Positions 53,632-63,456 of a stretch of 64,000 nt of DNA are shown here, one piece after another (within the stretch, counting starts at the first letter, position 1; each line of letters starts with the position of its first letter). This DNA comes from Bin127 sp965221625 (GTDB lineage: Bacteria; Chloroflexota; Dehalococcoidia; Lucifugimonadales; Lucifugimonadaceae), in NCBI GenBank assembly GCA_965221625.1, contig OZ244903.1, positions 186,001-250,000 on the forward strand, written 5' to 3'. The notes below the pieces were generated by a model, which saw nothing but the letters and a program-made list of their open reading frames with translations, did not search any database and was not told where the DNA came from. The position numbers and the translations under genes were made by a program.

Positions 53632-54435
53632 TTAGTAGAACGTCGCGTTCTCCGAGTCGTCGTCGCCGTTGGCACCCGAAGTAACCCGTGCCAACTCGAG
53701 ATCGACCGCCGACTTCAGCAAACGCGCATCCGACGCAATTGGGAACCACGTCATCCCATGCTGTATTCGTCGCGTAGCTTCATTACCGTCAATGCAATGG
53801 ATTCCAGTCGCGACGCCAGACCGCTTGCCGGCCTCGACAACGATCTCAACCGCGGCTATGTGGTCCGGGTGTTGATTGTCCAGACCGGTCGGGACGCCCA
53901 GCGAACTCGCCAGATCGTTTGGACCAATGAAGCAGACGTCGAGGTCTGGCACCGCCATGATCTTGTCGATGCGGTCGACGGCGCGTCTGTCCTCAATCAT
54001 GCAGATGACCATAATGATGTCATTCGCCTTCGCGTAATAGTCGGCACCGTAGACTAGCTGTCCACGTGTCGAACCGATGCCCCGCAATCCGCGCGGCCGG
54101 TACTTTGCAGCCACCACTGCAGCTTCCGCTTCATCCTCATCCTTCACATCCGGGACCACGATGCCAGTGAAGCCGATGTCCAGCACTCGCTTGACCCAGA
54201 TGGGATCGTTGTGCGGGATGCGAGCGAATATCGGTTTACCCGAGCCGTTGCCGGCCCGCAAACAGTGCACGCCAGTGGATACGTCAATCGGATTGTGCTC
54301 GAAATCCAACGTCACCCAATCGAGCTCGGTGTTGTGCAGGAGCGTCTCAACAACCGTCGGATCACCACTGGCCGACCAAGTTCCGAGTGACGGTTTGCCT
54401 TGACTCAATTTTGCCTTGACGGGGTTTACATCCAT
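53632..54435 (-). CDS. HpcH/HpaI family aldolase (copy 4)
   Basis: 267 residues, the closest of the four to canonical HpcH/HpaI aldolases. VTLDFEHNPID, FARIPHND, VVPDVKDEDEA, the metal-site Glu in CMIEDRRAVDRID and FIGPNDLASSLG are present. It is the first gene of the minus-strand set ahead of kdgK. ATG at 54435 is preferred, with AAGGTG upstream; an earlier start at 54480 would add a Cys-containing extension. It would cleave a 2-keto-3-deoxy acid. Confidence 0.88.
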   Translation of the reverse strand: MDVNPVKAKLSQGKPSLGTWSASGDPTVVETLLHNTELDWVTLDFEHNPIDVSTGVHCLRAGNGSGKPIFARIPHNDPIWVKRVLDIGFTGIVVPDVKDEDEAEAAVVAAKYRPRGLRGIGSTRGQLVYGADYYAKANDIIMVICMIEDRRAVDRIDKIMAVPDLDVCFIGPNDLASSLGVPTGLDNQHPDHIAAVEIVVEAGKRSGVATGIHCIDGNEATRRIQHGMTWFPIASDARLLKSAVDLELARVTSGANGDDDSENATFY

Positions 54436-54556
54436 TGAACAGCACCTTGATGGTAAGGGCACGCAAATTGAGATTACCACAGTGCCTTCGTGCCAACATC
54501 AATCTACCGATAGACTCTAGGTGAACTCAACCGAAATCACTCCCTTGAGGCTCAAT

Positions 54557-55228
54557 ATGGCACGACACTCTAAGCTTTCGGTCTTGAACGCAATGGATGG
54601 CATCGGCGTCGTCCCGGTGTTCTACAACGGCGATATCGAGAAGGCACAGAACATTGCCAAGGCTTGCGTTCAGGGCGGCATCAAAGTGCTCGAGTTCACC
54701 AACCGAGGCGATCACGCTTGGGACGTCTTCTCGCGTCTCGAGCGATTCTGCGCCAGCGAACTGCCGGGTGCGATTCTCGGAGCCGGTTCCATTCTCGATG
54801 CCGGCACCGCGTCCATGTACATCGCGAGCGGAGCTAGCTTTGTCGTCGGTCCGGTGACCAATCCTGACGTCGCCAAGGTCTGCAACCGTCGCAAGATACC
54901 TTACATACCCGGCTGCGGAACGGCATCCGAGATCTCCGCCGCCGAAGAGATGGGTGCGGACATCGTCAAGATTTTCCCGGGGAGTGCTGTCGGCGGCCCT
55001 GGATTCGTGCGCGACGTTCTGGCACCGATGCCGTGGTCCTCGATTATGCCCACCGGCGGCGTCGACATCACCGAAGAGTCTCTGCGCCCGTGGTTCGAAT
55101 CCGGAGTATGCGCAGTCGGCATGGGATCAAAACTCGTCTCTAGCGACGTCGTGGCATCTAACGACTGGGCGACGCTCGAAAACCGTAGCCGCGAAGTGGT
55201 GGCTCTAATCGCTGAACTGAAGGCGTAA
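54557..55228 (+). CDS. eda: 2-dehydro-3-deoxyphosphogluconate (KDPG) aldolase
   Basis: A 223-residue class I aldolase. The catalytic Glu is E46 (VLEFTNR), and the Schiff-base Lys is K138 (VKIFPGSAVGG). GAGSILDAGTA, PGCGTASEI and MPTGGVDI match KDPG/KHG aldolases. It splits KDPG to pyruvate and glyceraldehyde-3-phosphate. ATG 54557 has GAGG at 54547-54550; GTG at 54521 is possible. It is divergent from the HpcH/HpaI-kdgK set, a likely coregulated sugar-acid locus. Confidence 0.92.
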   Translation: MARHSKLSVLNAMDGIGVVPVFYNGDIEKAQNIAKACVQGGIKVLEFTNRGDHAWDVFSRLERFCASELPGAILGAGSILDAGTASMYIASGASFVVGPVTNPDVAKVCNRRKIPYIPGCGTASEISAAEEMGADIVKIFPGSAVGGPGFVRDVLAPMPWSSIMPTGGVDITEESLRPWFESGVCAVGMGSKLVSSDVVASNDWATLENRSREVVALIAELKA

Positions 55229-55229
55229 C

Positions 55230-56210
55230 TCAGGCGCGGTTGCAAGCAACCTGCAGCGCACGGTCGAAGTCGACAACCAGCGGCCCGTCCGCGTTTAGCC
55301 GCGCCGCTGCCCGCATCCCCCTTAGTAACTCGATCTCGCGCTCACCATCCAGTGCGATGGTGCCGCTTGCTATCGTGATCGGAATGGTATCGCCAAGTGG
55401 CAGCACTCGCCAATTCGATATCGGCACTCGCGTCACCATCCCGGGAGCAATCGGTGCTAGGATTTCGTCGGAGTTGCCTTCTTCACGTCCGGGGAACTCG
55501 ATATGCAATCCGCGCGGCTCGTCGAGCTCAATGAGAGCCAATCGGGCACCGATAGATGCAATTCCGATGCTCGAAGCCTCGGCACGCGTCATGAACACCG
55601 AGTGCAATGACCTTACGTCCCACAACGCCCTTGCGCCAACCATGGTCTGATGCGAAATCGCGGCGTCAACCAACGCGATGTCGCTGACCTGACCGTTTAG
55701 GATGATCTCAATCTTCTTTGAGCGTCGCAATAATTGATCGCGCTTCGAAGATTCGACCGCAACTGTCGCCGCCGCAATCCCGGCCAGCGTACCCTCAATT
55801 TCGCGCGGGAACACGTTGTTCGTACCCGTAGAGATTGGTGCCATCGGAACATCACCGACGCCTTTGGCTACCACGCGATTGGTACCATCGCCGCCAAGCG
55901 TGACGATGCATTTGGCTCCGGCTTCACGCATCATGCTCGCCGCAATCGTCGAATCGCGTTGATGTCCGCTAGCACGCTGATCGATGAACTCGGTGCGTAT
56001 TCGTCCTTCTACGTCGGACATCGCCGGGCGCGCAAGCCCCGACAAATCAGGCATAACAAGGATTCGCGTGACGCCGTGAGCTTGCAGTCCGGCAAACACG
56101 CGGCGAAGGATATTCGCCTTCTCTTGATTCGGCACCACGCGGCCTTGCGCCACCAAACGACGAATGTCCTTGCCGGCGGCGGGATTCGCGATTATGCCGA
56201 CCGTTGACAC
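55230..56210 (-). CDS. ATP-NAD/AcoX kinase family protein
   Basis: A 326-residue protein of the NAD kinase-like fold (AcoX type). IIANPAAGKD at the N-terminus, the kinase motif TLGGDGTNRVVAKG and GTNNVFP are typical. AcoX members occur with acetoin-catabolic genes; their exact reaction is not established. It starts at GTG, overlapping the stop of the FAD/Fe-S dehydrogenase by one base, so the two are coupled. That pairing suggests a role in hydroxyacid oxidation rather than acetoin. Confidence 0.82.
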   Translation of the reverse strand: MSTVGIIANPAAGKDIRRLVAQGRVVPNQEKANILRRVFAGLQAHGVTRILVMPDLSGLARPAMSDVEGRIRTEFIDQRASGHQRDSTIAASMMREAGAKCIVTLGGDGTNRVVAKGVGDVPMAPISTGTNNVFPREIEGTLAGIAAATVAVESSKRDQLLRRSKKIEIILNGQVSDIALVDAAISHQTMVGARALWDVRSLHSVFMTRAEASSIGIASIGARLALIELDEPRGLHIEFPGREEGNSDEILAPIAPGMVTRVPISNWRVLPLGDTIPITIASGTIALDGEREIELLRGMRAAARLNADGPLVVDFDRALQVACNRA

Positions 56211-59182
56211 TAAACGGTGCGCGATCCCACGCTCGCGGAACTGCCCTGATCAACCGATGCCGGCGGGGCAACGGCTTCGGCGAGGATTTCGGATAGGAAT
56301 CGTGCCGGACGATCCAGCTCATCCTCAATCTGTTGCTTGCATGAAACTCCCGTAATCGCAAATTGTGTGTCCGGGCTGGCTTCGCGTAGGGCCGGGAACA
56401 GTCGATCCTCGCCCATCTGCTTCGATACGTCGTAGTGCTCCTTGGCGAAACCGAACGAACCTGCCATTCCGCAGCAACCCGCATCAATCAACTTCGCATC
56501 GTAACCAGGCGGCAAGTTCAGTGCCGACATTGCCTGTGACGTACCGATCAGTGCGCGTTCGTGGCAATGCACGTGCAACATCACATCTGCTTCACGGTTG
56601 CTCCATCGGATTTGCTGACCTCCGTCATCGAGCGTATCGACCAACAACTCCTCGAGCATCAATGAAGCGTCCACGACGGCTTGGACCTTTGCCGATGCAC
56701 CGACAAGATTGGGATATTCGTCGCGGATCGTCATGATGCAACTCGTTTCACATCCAACGATCTTCGCACCCGACTTAACGAAGGGCGTCAGTACCTCAAC
56801 GTTGCGTCGCGCATTCTCGGCCGCGCGATCCAACATACCCGAAGAAACCATCGTCCGTCCGCAACACTGACGATCCGCAATCCTGACGTTGAAGCCAAGT
56901 GCCTCAAGCAGCGTTACCGTCGCTTTTCCGACCTCAGGATGGTTGAAGTTCATGTGCGTGTCATGGAACAGGACGATGTCGCCGCGAGAGTTTGTCGTGT
57001 TCGGACGCCTCGACTTGAACCATCGCTCGAACGTGGTGTTCACGACTCTGGGCAACTTGCGCCTACTGTCGATACCAAGGAACTTCTCGGCTAACCATCT
57101 AGCCGGAGCAGATCGGTTAACCAGGTTCGCGATCCCGGCCTGCGGACCGGCAGACAACGCATTGAAGCGATGGATGTCGGCTATCAAGCGATAGCGCAAC
57201 GGCATGCGGTGAGTCTGGTAGTAGAGATCCAAAAACTCGTACTTAATCTTTGCCATGTCGACGTTCGACGGGCACTCTGCTTTGCACGATTTGCACTCGA
57301 CACAAAGATCGAGGACTTCCTTCATCCGCTCCGAGGTGAGATCGTCAAACGGAAGCGCACCGGAGAGTGCGGAACGTAGAGCGTTTGCGCGTCCGCGAGT
57401 TGAGTGCTCCTCCTCGCGCGTCGCCATGTACGACGGGCACATCGCACCCGCATTCAACTTGCGACATGCCCCGACTCCGTTACATCGCTCGACCGCACCG
57501 GCGAAGCCGTCATCCGCGTCCCAGTTCAGCTTGGTCGGGACCAACGACGTCGAATATTGAGCACCATAGCGCAAGTTCTCTCGCATGTCCGGAGTGTCGA
57601 ACACCTTGCCCGGGTTCATGATGCCATCCGGATCGAAAAGATCCTTCACGTCACGGAAGCGATCTACCAGCTCCGCCCCGAACATCTTTTCTGCCCACGC
57701 ACCACGCACGATCCCGTCCCCATGTTCTCCGCTCAATGAACCGCCAAACTCCAGCACCAGATCCGAAATCTCGTCGGCGATCTCGTACATGCGGTCGATA
57801 CCGTCCGATTTCTTGAGATTCACCAAAGGTCGGATGTGAAGACACCCAACGCTGGCATGCCCGTAGTACCCCGCCTCAGTACCATGCTTCTTCACGATCT
57901 CATCGAAACGCTCAACATACTCTGGCAACTTTTCGGGCGACACCGCCGTATCTTCGACGAACGGCATCGGTTTCGTGTCGCCCTCTACGTTCATCATCAA
58001 ACCTAGCCCGGCCTCGCGCATCGCCCACACCTGACGTTGCTCTCCGGGGTCGATCAGAACCGTGATGGCGTATGTCGCCGTTTGACGTTTGATCGCTTCG
58101 CTGAACCGCGCGAGCTTCGCTTCGACTTCGGATCGGCTTTCTCCCGTCATCTCGACCACAAGAATGTCGGTTGGCTCACTTTGTAAGAAACCGATGTTGC
58201 GCGCAAATCCCAGAGACTGGCGCGCTTGATTGATGATGATCTCGCCGATGTGCTCGACCGCGCTGACGTCGTGCTCGAGAGTGGCAACTGTCGCTTCCAT
58301 CGCCTCCCGCAACGTCGAGAAATGCAACACAGCCAATCCTTTGGCTTTGGGGATGTCCCACAACTTGACACGCGCGTCGGTAACTGCCGCCAACGTGCCC
58401 TCAGACCCGACCATCACCTGCGTCAAGTCAACACCACCTAGAAGATTTTCTTCATCAGGCGACCTATCAGCGGAGTAGACGCGGTCGATGTTGTATCCTC
58501 CGACGCGGCGCAGAATCTTCGGGAAACGCTCCTCAATGACTCCGGCCGCACGCGACGCGATCTGCGGTATCCCGCGATAAATTTCGCCTTCTAGCGAGCT
58601 CAAGCCCATCTTCGACTCCAGCTGCACGCCTGACAACGCACCGAACGTGGCCTGCGAACCGTCGGATAGCACCACCGACATCTGTTGCACCTGATCGACC
58701 GTCTTGCCGTAGATGATGGAGTGCGAACCGCAGGAGTTGTTCCCCATGGCACCTCCGACATTGGCTCGAGAAGACGTGCTCGGATCTGGAGTAAAGTACT
58801 TGCCAGTGTGTTCAACCTGTCGATTCAACTCGTCGATCGTGACACCTGGCTGCGTACGTACCCACCCGTCTTCACCGTTAATCTCGATTACGTCGTGCAT
58901 GTACTTCGAGAAATCGACAACGACGCCTCGATTGACGGTCTGACCAGATAGTCCGGTGCCTCCTCCACGCGGCAGAACTGAAACTCCTGCAGCGCGGCAG
59001 GTTTCGATAACTGCACTCACGTCGTCGGCATCTCGCGGCAACACCACCCCGAGCGGCGTCATCCTGTAGATCGACGCGTCAGTGGAATACATCTGACGCG
59101 CAATGCGATCGAAGCGCACCTCGCCCCCGACTGCGGACTGCAGCGCAGTCTCGAGTTGAGAACGCTTTTGCCTAGACTTCAT
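56210..59182 (-). CDS. Fused FAD-linked oxidase and Fe-S reductase (GlcD-GlcF / YdiJ-like)
   Basis: 990 residues. An FAD_binding_4 domain (~30-210) has VLPRGGGTGLSGQTVN and NNSCGSHSIIYG. The oxidase C-terminal domain (~220-530) follows. Two Fe-S sites are visible: an N-terminal Cys set at ~565-582 (GVGACRKLNAGAMCPSY) and CVECKSCKAECP at ~625-640. Two CCG-type motifs (CCGRTMVSSG ~772, CCGMAGSFGF ~900) close the protein. This architecture is that of D-2-hydroxyacid dehydrogenases such as YdiJ or fused glycolate/lactate oxidases passing electrons to the quinone pool. The exact substrate is unknown. It overlaps the AcoX-like gene by one base. Confidence 0.92.
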   Translation of the reverse strand: MKSRQKRSQLETALQSAVGGEVRFDRIARQMYSTDASIYRMTPLGVVLPRDADDVSAVIETCRAAGVSVLPRGGGTGLSGQTVNRGVVVDFSKYMHDVIEINGEDGWVRTQPGVTIDELNRQVEHTGKYFTPDPSTSSRANVGGAMGNNSCGSHSIIYGKTVDQVQQMSVVLSDGSQATFGALSGVQLESKMGLSSLEGEIYRGIPQIASRAAGVIEERFPKILRRVGGYNIDRVYSADRSPDEENLLGGVDLTQVMVGSEGTLAAVTDARVKLWDIPKAKGLAVLHFSTLREAMEATVATLEHDVSAVEHIGEIIINQARQSLGFARNIGFLQSEPTDILVVEMTGESRSEVEAKLARFSEAIKRQTATYAITVLIDPGEQRQVWAMREAGLGLMMNVEGDTKPMPFVEDTAVSPEKLPEYVERFDEIVKKHGTEAGYYGHASVGCLHIRPLVNLKKSDGIDRMYEIADEISDLVLEFGGSLSGEHGDGIVRGAWAEKMFGAELVDRFRDVKDLFDPDGIMNPGKVFDTPDMRENLRYGAQYSTSLVPTKLNWDADDGFAGAVERCNGVGACRKLNAGAMCPSYMATREEEHSTRGRANALRSALSGALPFDDLTSERMKEVLDLCVECKSCKAECPSNVDMAKIKYEFLDLYYQTHRMPLRYRLIADIHRFNALSAGPQAGIANLVNRSAPARWLAEKFLGIDSRRKLPRVVNTTFERWFKSRRPNTTNSRGDIVLFHDTHMNFNHPEVGKATVTLLEALGFNVRIADRQCCGRTMVSSGMLDRAAENARRNVEVLTPFVKSGAKIVGCETSCIMTIRDEYPNLVGASAKVQAVVDASLMLEELLVDTLDDGGQQIRWSNREADVMLHVHCHERALIGTSQAMSALNLPPGYDAKLIDAGCCGMAGSFGFAKEHYDVSKQMGEDRLFPALREASPDTQFAITGVSCKQQIEDELDRPARFLSEILAEAVAPPASVDQGSSASVGSRTV

Positions 59183-59299
59183 TCGCCATCCGTTCTCTTC
59201 AAGGTTTCGCGGCGAAAGAACGACCGTTATAGGTTGTACTTGACCTGCAACCGAGTTGGTTGCTGTGAATGTGCTGAAGCACTGTGTCGGAGAAATCGG

Positions 59300-60292
59300 C
59301 TAGTGGGCTGCCTCTTCCTTTTCCGGCAGTATCACCGACGCCAAAACGCTCAAAATTAGCACGCCGATCACGATGCCCAACGCACCGAGTGTGATGGTTA
59401 CGGACACTTGGTCTTTGGGAACACCCAACGACTGGATGAACTCATAGAACTGGTCGTGGATCGCCGTTTCAACGATGATCTTGACGCCGATGAATGCGAG
59501 TATCGCCGCCAACCCGTAGGAAAGGTAACGGAAGAGATTCACTAACCCCTCAAGCAAGAAGAACAGTGGTCGCATTCCGAGCACCGCCATAGCGTTCGAC
59601 GACCAGATGATGAACTGGTCTTTGCTGATGCCGACAACCGTCGGTATCGAATCGATGGCAAAGACTACGTCGGTCGTCGCTAGGACGATCACCACCATCG
59701 CGAACGGTGTTGCCATTCGCACACCGTTCTTGACGGTAAAGAAGTTGTGTCCGTCGTATTCGTCTGAAACCGGCGTTACTCTACGGAACAATCGCACGAC
59801 GATGTTCTTCGACGGATCGACGTCTTCACCATGCGACGTGATGAGTTTGTACGCCGTGAAGATAAGTACTGCGGCGAGAAGATAGAGCACCGGTTCGAAA
59901 ACCGAGATGATACCCACTGCGAAGAAGATGAAGACTGCGCGCGCGATCAACGCACCTACGATGCCGAATAGCAACGCTCGTGAACGGTACAGATCCGGCA
60001 GAGCAAAGTAGTTGAAGATGACTAGGAAGACGAACAGATTGTCGATGCTGAGTGCGCGTTCAGCAACGTAAGCCGTAGCGTACTCGATTCCTAGCTTTGA
60101 CCCGCCTTGCACCCACACCCATACACCGACCGCAACAGCCACCAACGTCCAAAAGACCGTCAGCAGCGTCGCCTCTCTCATACCGACGTGATGATCTTTG
60201 CCGCTCAAAAAAACAAGATCAATCACCAGCGCGACGACGACTCCCGCAGAGAAAAGGGCGAGAATCGTAAAACTGTCGAAGTACCCGTCCAT
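59300..60292 (-). CDS. TerC family integral membrane protein
   Basis: 330 residues with about nine membrane segments. The TerC signatures ALSIDNLFVFLVIFNYFALP and TTDVVFAIDSIPTVVGIS, with buried Asp residues, are intact. Family members export manganese or help metal loading of secreted enzymes, besides the named tellurite role. The upstream 80 bp show no obvious yybP-ykoY manganese riboswitch. A cytoplasmic loop separates the two halves around residue 155-175. Confidence 0.9.
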   Translation of the reverse strand: MDGYFDSFTILALFSAGVVVALVIDLVFLSGKDHHVGMREATLLTVFWTLVAVAVGVWVWVQGGSKLGIEYATAYVAERALSIDNLFVFLVIFNYFALPDLYRSRALLFGIVGALIARAVFIFFAVGIISVFEPVLYLLAAVLIFTAYKLITSHGEDVDPSKNIVVRLFRRVTPVSDEYDGHNFFTVKNGVRMATPFAMVVIVLATTDVVFAIDSIPTVVGISKDQFIIWSSNAMAVLGMRPLFFLLEGLVNLFRYLSYGLAAILAFIGVKIIVETAIHDQFYEFIQSLGVPKDQVSVTITLGALGIVIGVLILSVLASVILPEKEEAAH

Positions 60293-60375
60293 TACGCGTG
60301 TCGTCCGATCAATGGAGTTGTGGCCGCCGGGCTAAAAGTCTGAACGATTGGGATGGCGTTCGCAGAGACCGAATG

Positions 60376-61221
60376 CTAAAAGATTGCGATTATCTTGAAA
60401 CGCTGCTCGCCGGCCGGAGCCTTCACCGTCACCTCGTTGCCGACTTTGCGCTCCAAAATCGCTTTGCCGACTGGCGAGATGTCCGAGATCTTCCCATTCA
60501 GCGGATTCGCTTCGTTGGCGGCAACGACTTGGTATTCGACTTCTAGATCGGTGCCTTCTTTTGCCAAGCGCACCCAGGAACCGAGCTCCACCTGGTCCGT
60601 CGAGCGGTCAGCTTCGTCGATAATCTGCGCCACCTTGATGGTGGATTCCAATCGGTTTATCTGAGCTTGCAGCATCGCTTGCTCTTCGCGTGCCGCTTCA
60701 AGCGGTGCGTTTTCTCGAACGTCACCGCTCGCCGCAGCCCTTTCGATGTCGCCAGCGACCCGGATCAACTCCTGGCGATAGAGATCGCGCCGCTCCACCA
60801 TTTCATCAAACCCCTTTTGGGTAATCCGAACCTCGGTGTTCCTACGACGGATCGCGCCGCCGCGAGTCGTGTTGATCGCAGCCTTGCGTACTCGCAGGTG
60901 AGGAGCCAGGCTAGTTTCGATGTAACCGCGCTTCTTGACGTAGTTCAGGAAATCCTTGACCGTCGCCACGCGTTCCTTGTTGGTGTCTGAAGCACTGGCA
61001 CCAAAAGTCTCAGAATACGGGCTGATGTCCGACGGCTTAAGTTCGATGAGGACGCGCGTCGGGCCGAGCCAACGACCGAATTTCGAGAGCTCAGGGTGAA
61101 CTTTCCGCTTGTCTTCGTCGTCGGAAATGGTGGTGATGTACTCGGTAATTGCCGATTGCACCGTGAGTTCGTCCGGACTTGACTGGTCCAATCCCGTCGG
61201 CGCGTCGGTCTGAATTACCAA
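60376..61221 (-). CDS. greA: GreA/GreB transcription elongation factor with N-terminal extension
   Basis: 281 residues, longer than the usual ~160. The last ~155 residues are a GreA: coiled coil with AASGDVRENAPLEAAREEQAML, whose acidic tip (usually D..E) is retained as DVRENAP, and a C-terminal domain with NPLNGKISDISPVGKAILERKVGNEV. It rescues backtracked RNA polymerase. The N-terminal ~125 residues are extra, perhaps a helical domain (HPELSKFGRWLGPTRVLIEL), and are unassigned. Start TTG at 61221 with GGGGG just upstream. Confidence 0.88.
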   Translation of the reverse strand: MVIQTDAPTGLDQSSPDELTVQSAITEYITTISDDEDKRKVHPELSKFGRWLGPTRVLIELKPSDISPYSETFGASASDTNKERVATVKDFLNYVKKRGYIETSLAPHLRVRKAAINTTRGGAIRRRNTEVRITQKGFDEMVERRDLYRQELIRVAGDIERAAASGDVRENAPLEAAREEQAMLQAQINRLESTIKVAQIIDEADRSTDQVELGSWVRLAKEGTDLEVEYQVVAANEANPLNGKISDISPVGKAILERKVGNEVTVKAPAGEQRFKIIAIF

Positions 61222-61381
61222 GGTCGTTACCCCCTAACAAGAATTCGGATATCGGGCCAAGCAACCTCGTGTTGCCTCACAATTATCCGAAGGAAGCTCT
61301 CATTTAAGTCTACGAGAGTTCACGAATCAATGCAAAACCGCTAATCCTCGCCCGTTTTGACGTTGCATCGGTTCAACGAGA

Positions 61382-62353
61382 TTAAGTACGAGTGCGGGTT
61401 TCCGGTATGATGCCGGCAGGACGCAACAACAGTACCGCAACAATCATCACGCCGACGATGGCCAATCTCAGATTCGGATCACCGAGGAACCCAGGCAGAA
61501 ATTGCGAACCGCTGACTATCGCCCACAACACGAACGAGCCCAAGATCGCTCCGCGGTGGTTACCGCTGCCGCCCAAAATCAACATCGCCCAGATGATGAA
61601 AGTGGCGTAAAATGGATCAAACGCCGTTGGCGTTATCGAGTGCTTGGCGAATGCGTACAGCGCACCGCCGATGCCCATCACTCCGGCCCCATACGCGAAT
61701 GCCTGCAACTTGAACCGGTACACGTTCTTGCCCACGACCTCAACCGTGTCCTCGTTCTCCCTAATCGCCAGAATCACTCGACCCCAAGGAGACCCCGCCA
61801 ACCGCTGCGATACGAGGTAGACCACGAGCAGGACAATCAACACTACCGGCAGGAAGATTAGATCGTACCACTGCGGCTCCACCAAACCGTCGAGGACGCG
61901 CGGAATGCCATTCAACCCACGCGTTCCGTCAGCCAACCAACCTTCATTCGTGAATACGAGCCTCACCGCTTCGCCAAGTCCGAGTGTAGTGATCGCCAGA
62001 TAATCCGCACGCAATCGGATAGCGACGCTGCCGACCAAGTACGCCAATGCACCGCATGAACAGGCAGCGGCGACCAAAACAATGGGGAACCAGAGGTCAA
62101 ATCCCACGCGTGCCGCACCGAGGATATGCGCCAAGTTGCCGCCGAATTCGTAACGCTGATACAGATCCAGGTTCGGCGGTGGCATCACCAACAACGCCGC
62201 AGTGTACGCACCCAACGCGAAGAAAGCGGCGATGCCGACGTTGAACAACCCGGTGTGTCCGTAGTGCACGTTGAGGCCAACGTTAATGATTGCGTAGATG
62301 CCCGCGATTACCAAGTAACCGGTGATGTGCAGGATGATGCCGTCGAGCTCCAT
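61382..62353 (-). CDS. livM: Branched-chain amino acid ABC transporter, permease (LivM-like)
   Basis: 323 residues with about nine membrane segments and the family motif ADYLAITTLGLGEAVRLV. WGRVILAIRENEDTVEVVGKNVYRFKL is the cytoplasmic EAA-like loop that contacts the ATPase. It takes up branched-chain amino acids or similar small acids through the membrane with LivH and the LivG/LivF ATPases. It lies 9 bp after livH. Substrate may be broader in this clade. Confidence 0.9.
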   Translation of the reverse strand: MELDGIILHITGYLVIAGIYAIINVGLNVHYGHTGLFNVGIAAFFALGAYTAALLVMPPPNLDLYQRYEFGGNLAHILGAARVGFDLWFPIVLVAAACSCGALAYLVGSVAIRLRADYLAITTLGLGEAVRLVFTNEGWLADGTRGLNGIPRVLDGLVEPQWYDLIFLPVVLIVLLVVYLVSQRLAGSPWGRVILAIRENEDTVEVVGKNVYRFKLQAFAYGAGVMGIGGALYAFAKHSITPTAFDPFYATFIIWAMLILGGSGNHRGAILGSFVLWAIVSGSQFLPGFLGDPNLRLAIVGVMIVAVLLLRPAGIIPETRTRT

Positions 62354-62362
62354 TGCGTTCGC

Positions 62363-63442
62363 CTAGATCCGACTCTGCCCGAACAGACCGTTAGGTCGAA
62401 TTAGCAACAACACAAAAATTGCTGCGAAGAACACCGCAGGCTTATATGAAGGTTCAAGCCACGCTGTCGAAACTTCACCGACGACGCCGACAAAGATCGC
62501 GCCGGCGAACGCCCCGTAGGGATTGCCGATGCCACCGGCGACGACCGCAGCGAACAGCGGTATCAGGATCTTCCAACCTGAGATTGTCAGCAGCTGACCC
62601 TGTCCGGTGGCCAGCAAAATCCCTGCCGCTGCCGCCATGCCGCCACCGACGATCCACGTGAGCACGTTCGTGCGCTCAACGTCGATACCGGTGACCCGCG
62701 CCAAGTCTTCGTTGTCTGCGGCAGCACGCATCGCCTTGCCCCAACGCGTCATTCTCAGGAAAGCATAGGTGGCGAAAGTAAGCACCATGGCGACTACGGC
62801 AACGAAGATCATGTCCGGAGGAATGCGTACTGTCACGTCAATGCTGCCGAACCAATCGACCTCCCAGATGAAAAACTTCTTCGATTCGCGCGGGTAATGC
62901 TCGATTTCGGTACCCCAGATGTACTGAATGAAACCGCGCACCGCGATGGCGACGCCTAGAGACGCCAGCATCATCACTCCCGGCAATGCACCCCGAAGCC
63001 GCATCGTCCGATACACCAGTTGATCAATCGCCACTGCGACGATCGCCACGACGACGACACCTATGGGTAGAGCCAACAGTAACGTGTAACTGAAGGTAAA
63101 CGGCCCGACCGAGTTGACGACACCTTCGGCGTTTGCACTCCACGACTCGGGAAGCAAGTTCGCCATTACCGATAGCGCGATGAACGCCCCGAGTGTCATG
63201 TAATCACCGTGGGCAACGTTTGGGAAGTGCAGGTTGCCGTACACCAACGACAACCCAACTGCACCCAATGCGTACACCGATCCCACCAACAGACCGTTAA
63301 TGGTCAGGTCGAGTCGCCAGATTAACGCCCATAACACGAGCAGGGCCACCGCGGCAATGAGAAGCCGTTCGCCGACGAACAGCACCCGTTCGCCAACGAC
63401 GCCTACTGCAGCGTCCCGAATTGCATGTGTATTGATGTCCAT
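62363..63442 (-). CDS. livH: Branched-chain amino acid ABC transporter, permease (LivH-like)
   Basis: 359 residues with about nine membrane segments. TINGLLVGSVYALGAVGLSLVYG near the N-terminus, PNVAHGDYMTLGAF, and TRWGKAMRAAADNEDLARVTGIDVERTNV (coupling loop) are typical LivH features. It has an N-terminal extension of ~45 residues with an extra membrane segment. It begins 14 bp after the livF stop and leads into livM. Confidence 0.9.
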   Translation of the reverse strand: MDINTHAIRDAAVGVVGERVLFVGERLLIAAVALLVLWALIWRLDLTINGLLVGSVYALGAVGLSLVYGNLHFPNVAHGDYMTLGAFIALSVMANLLPESWSANAEGVVNSVGPFTFSYTLLLALPIGVVVVAIVAVAIDQLVYRTMRLRGALPGVMMLASLGVAIAVRGFIQYIWGTEIEHYPRESKKFFIWEVDWFGSIDVTVRIPPDMIFVAVVAMVLTFATYAFLRMTRWGKAMRAAADNEDLARVTGIDVERTNVLTWIVGGGMAAAAGILLATGQGQLLTISGWKILIPLFAAVVAGGIGNPYGAFAGAIFVGVVGEVSTAWLEPSYKPAVFFAAIFVLLLIRPNGLFGQSRI

Positions 63443-63456
63443 CGTTTTGAGTGAGA

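Noticed and set aside
60293..60375. Manganese (yybP-ykoY) riboswitch before the TerC gene
   Set aside because: The gap is only ~80 bp and shows none of the conserved paired elements.
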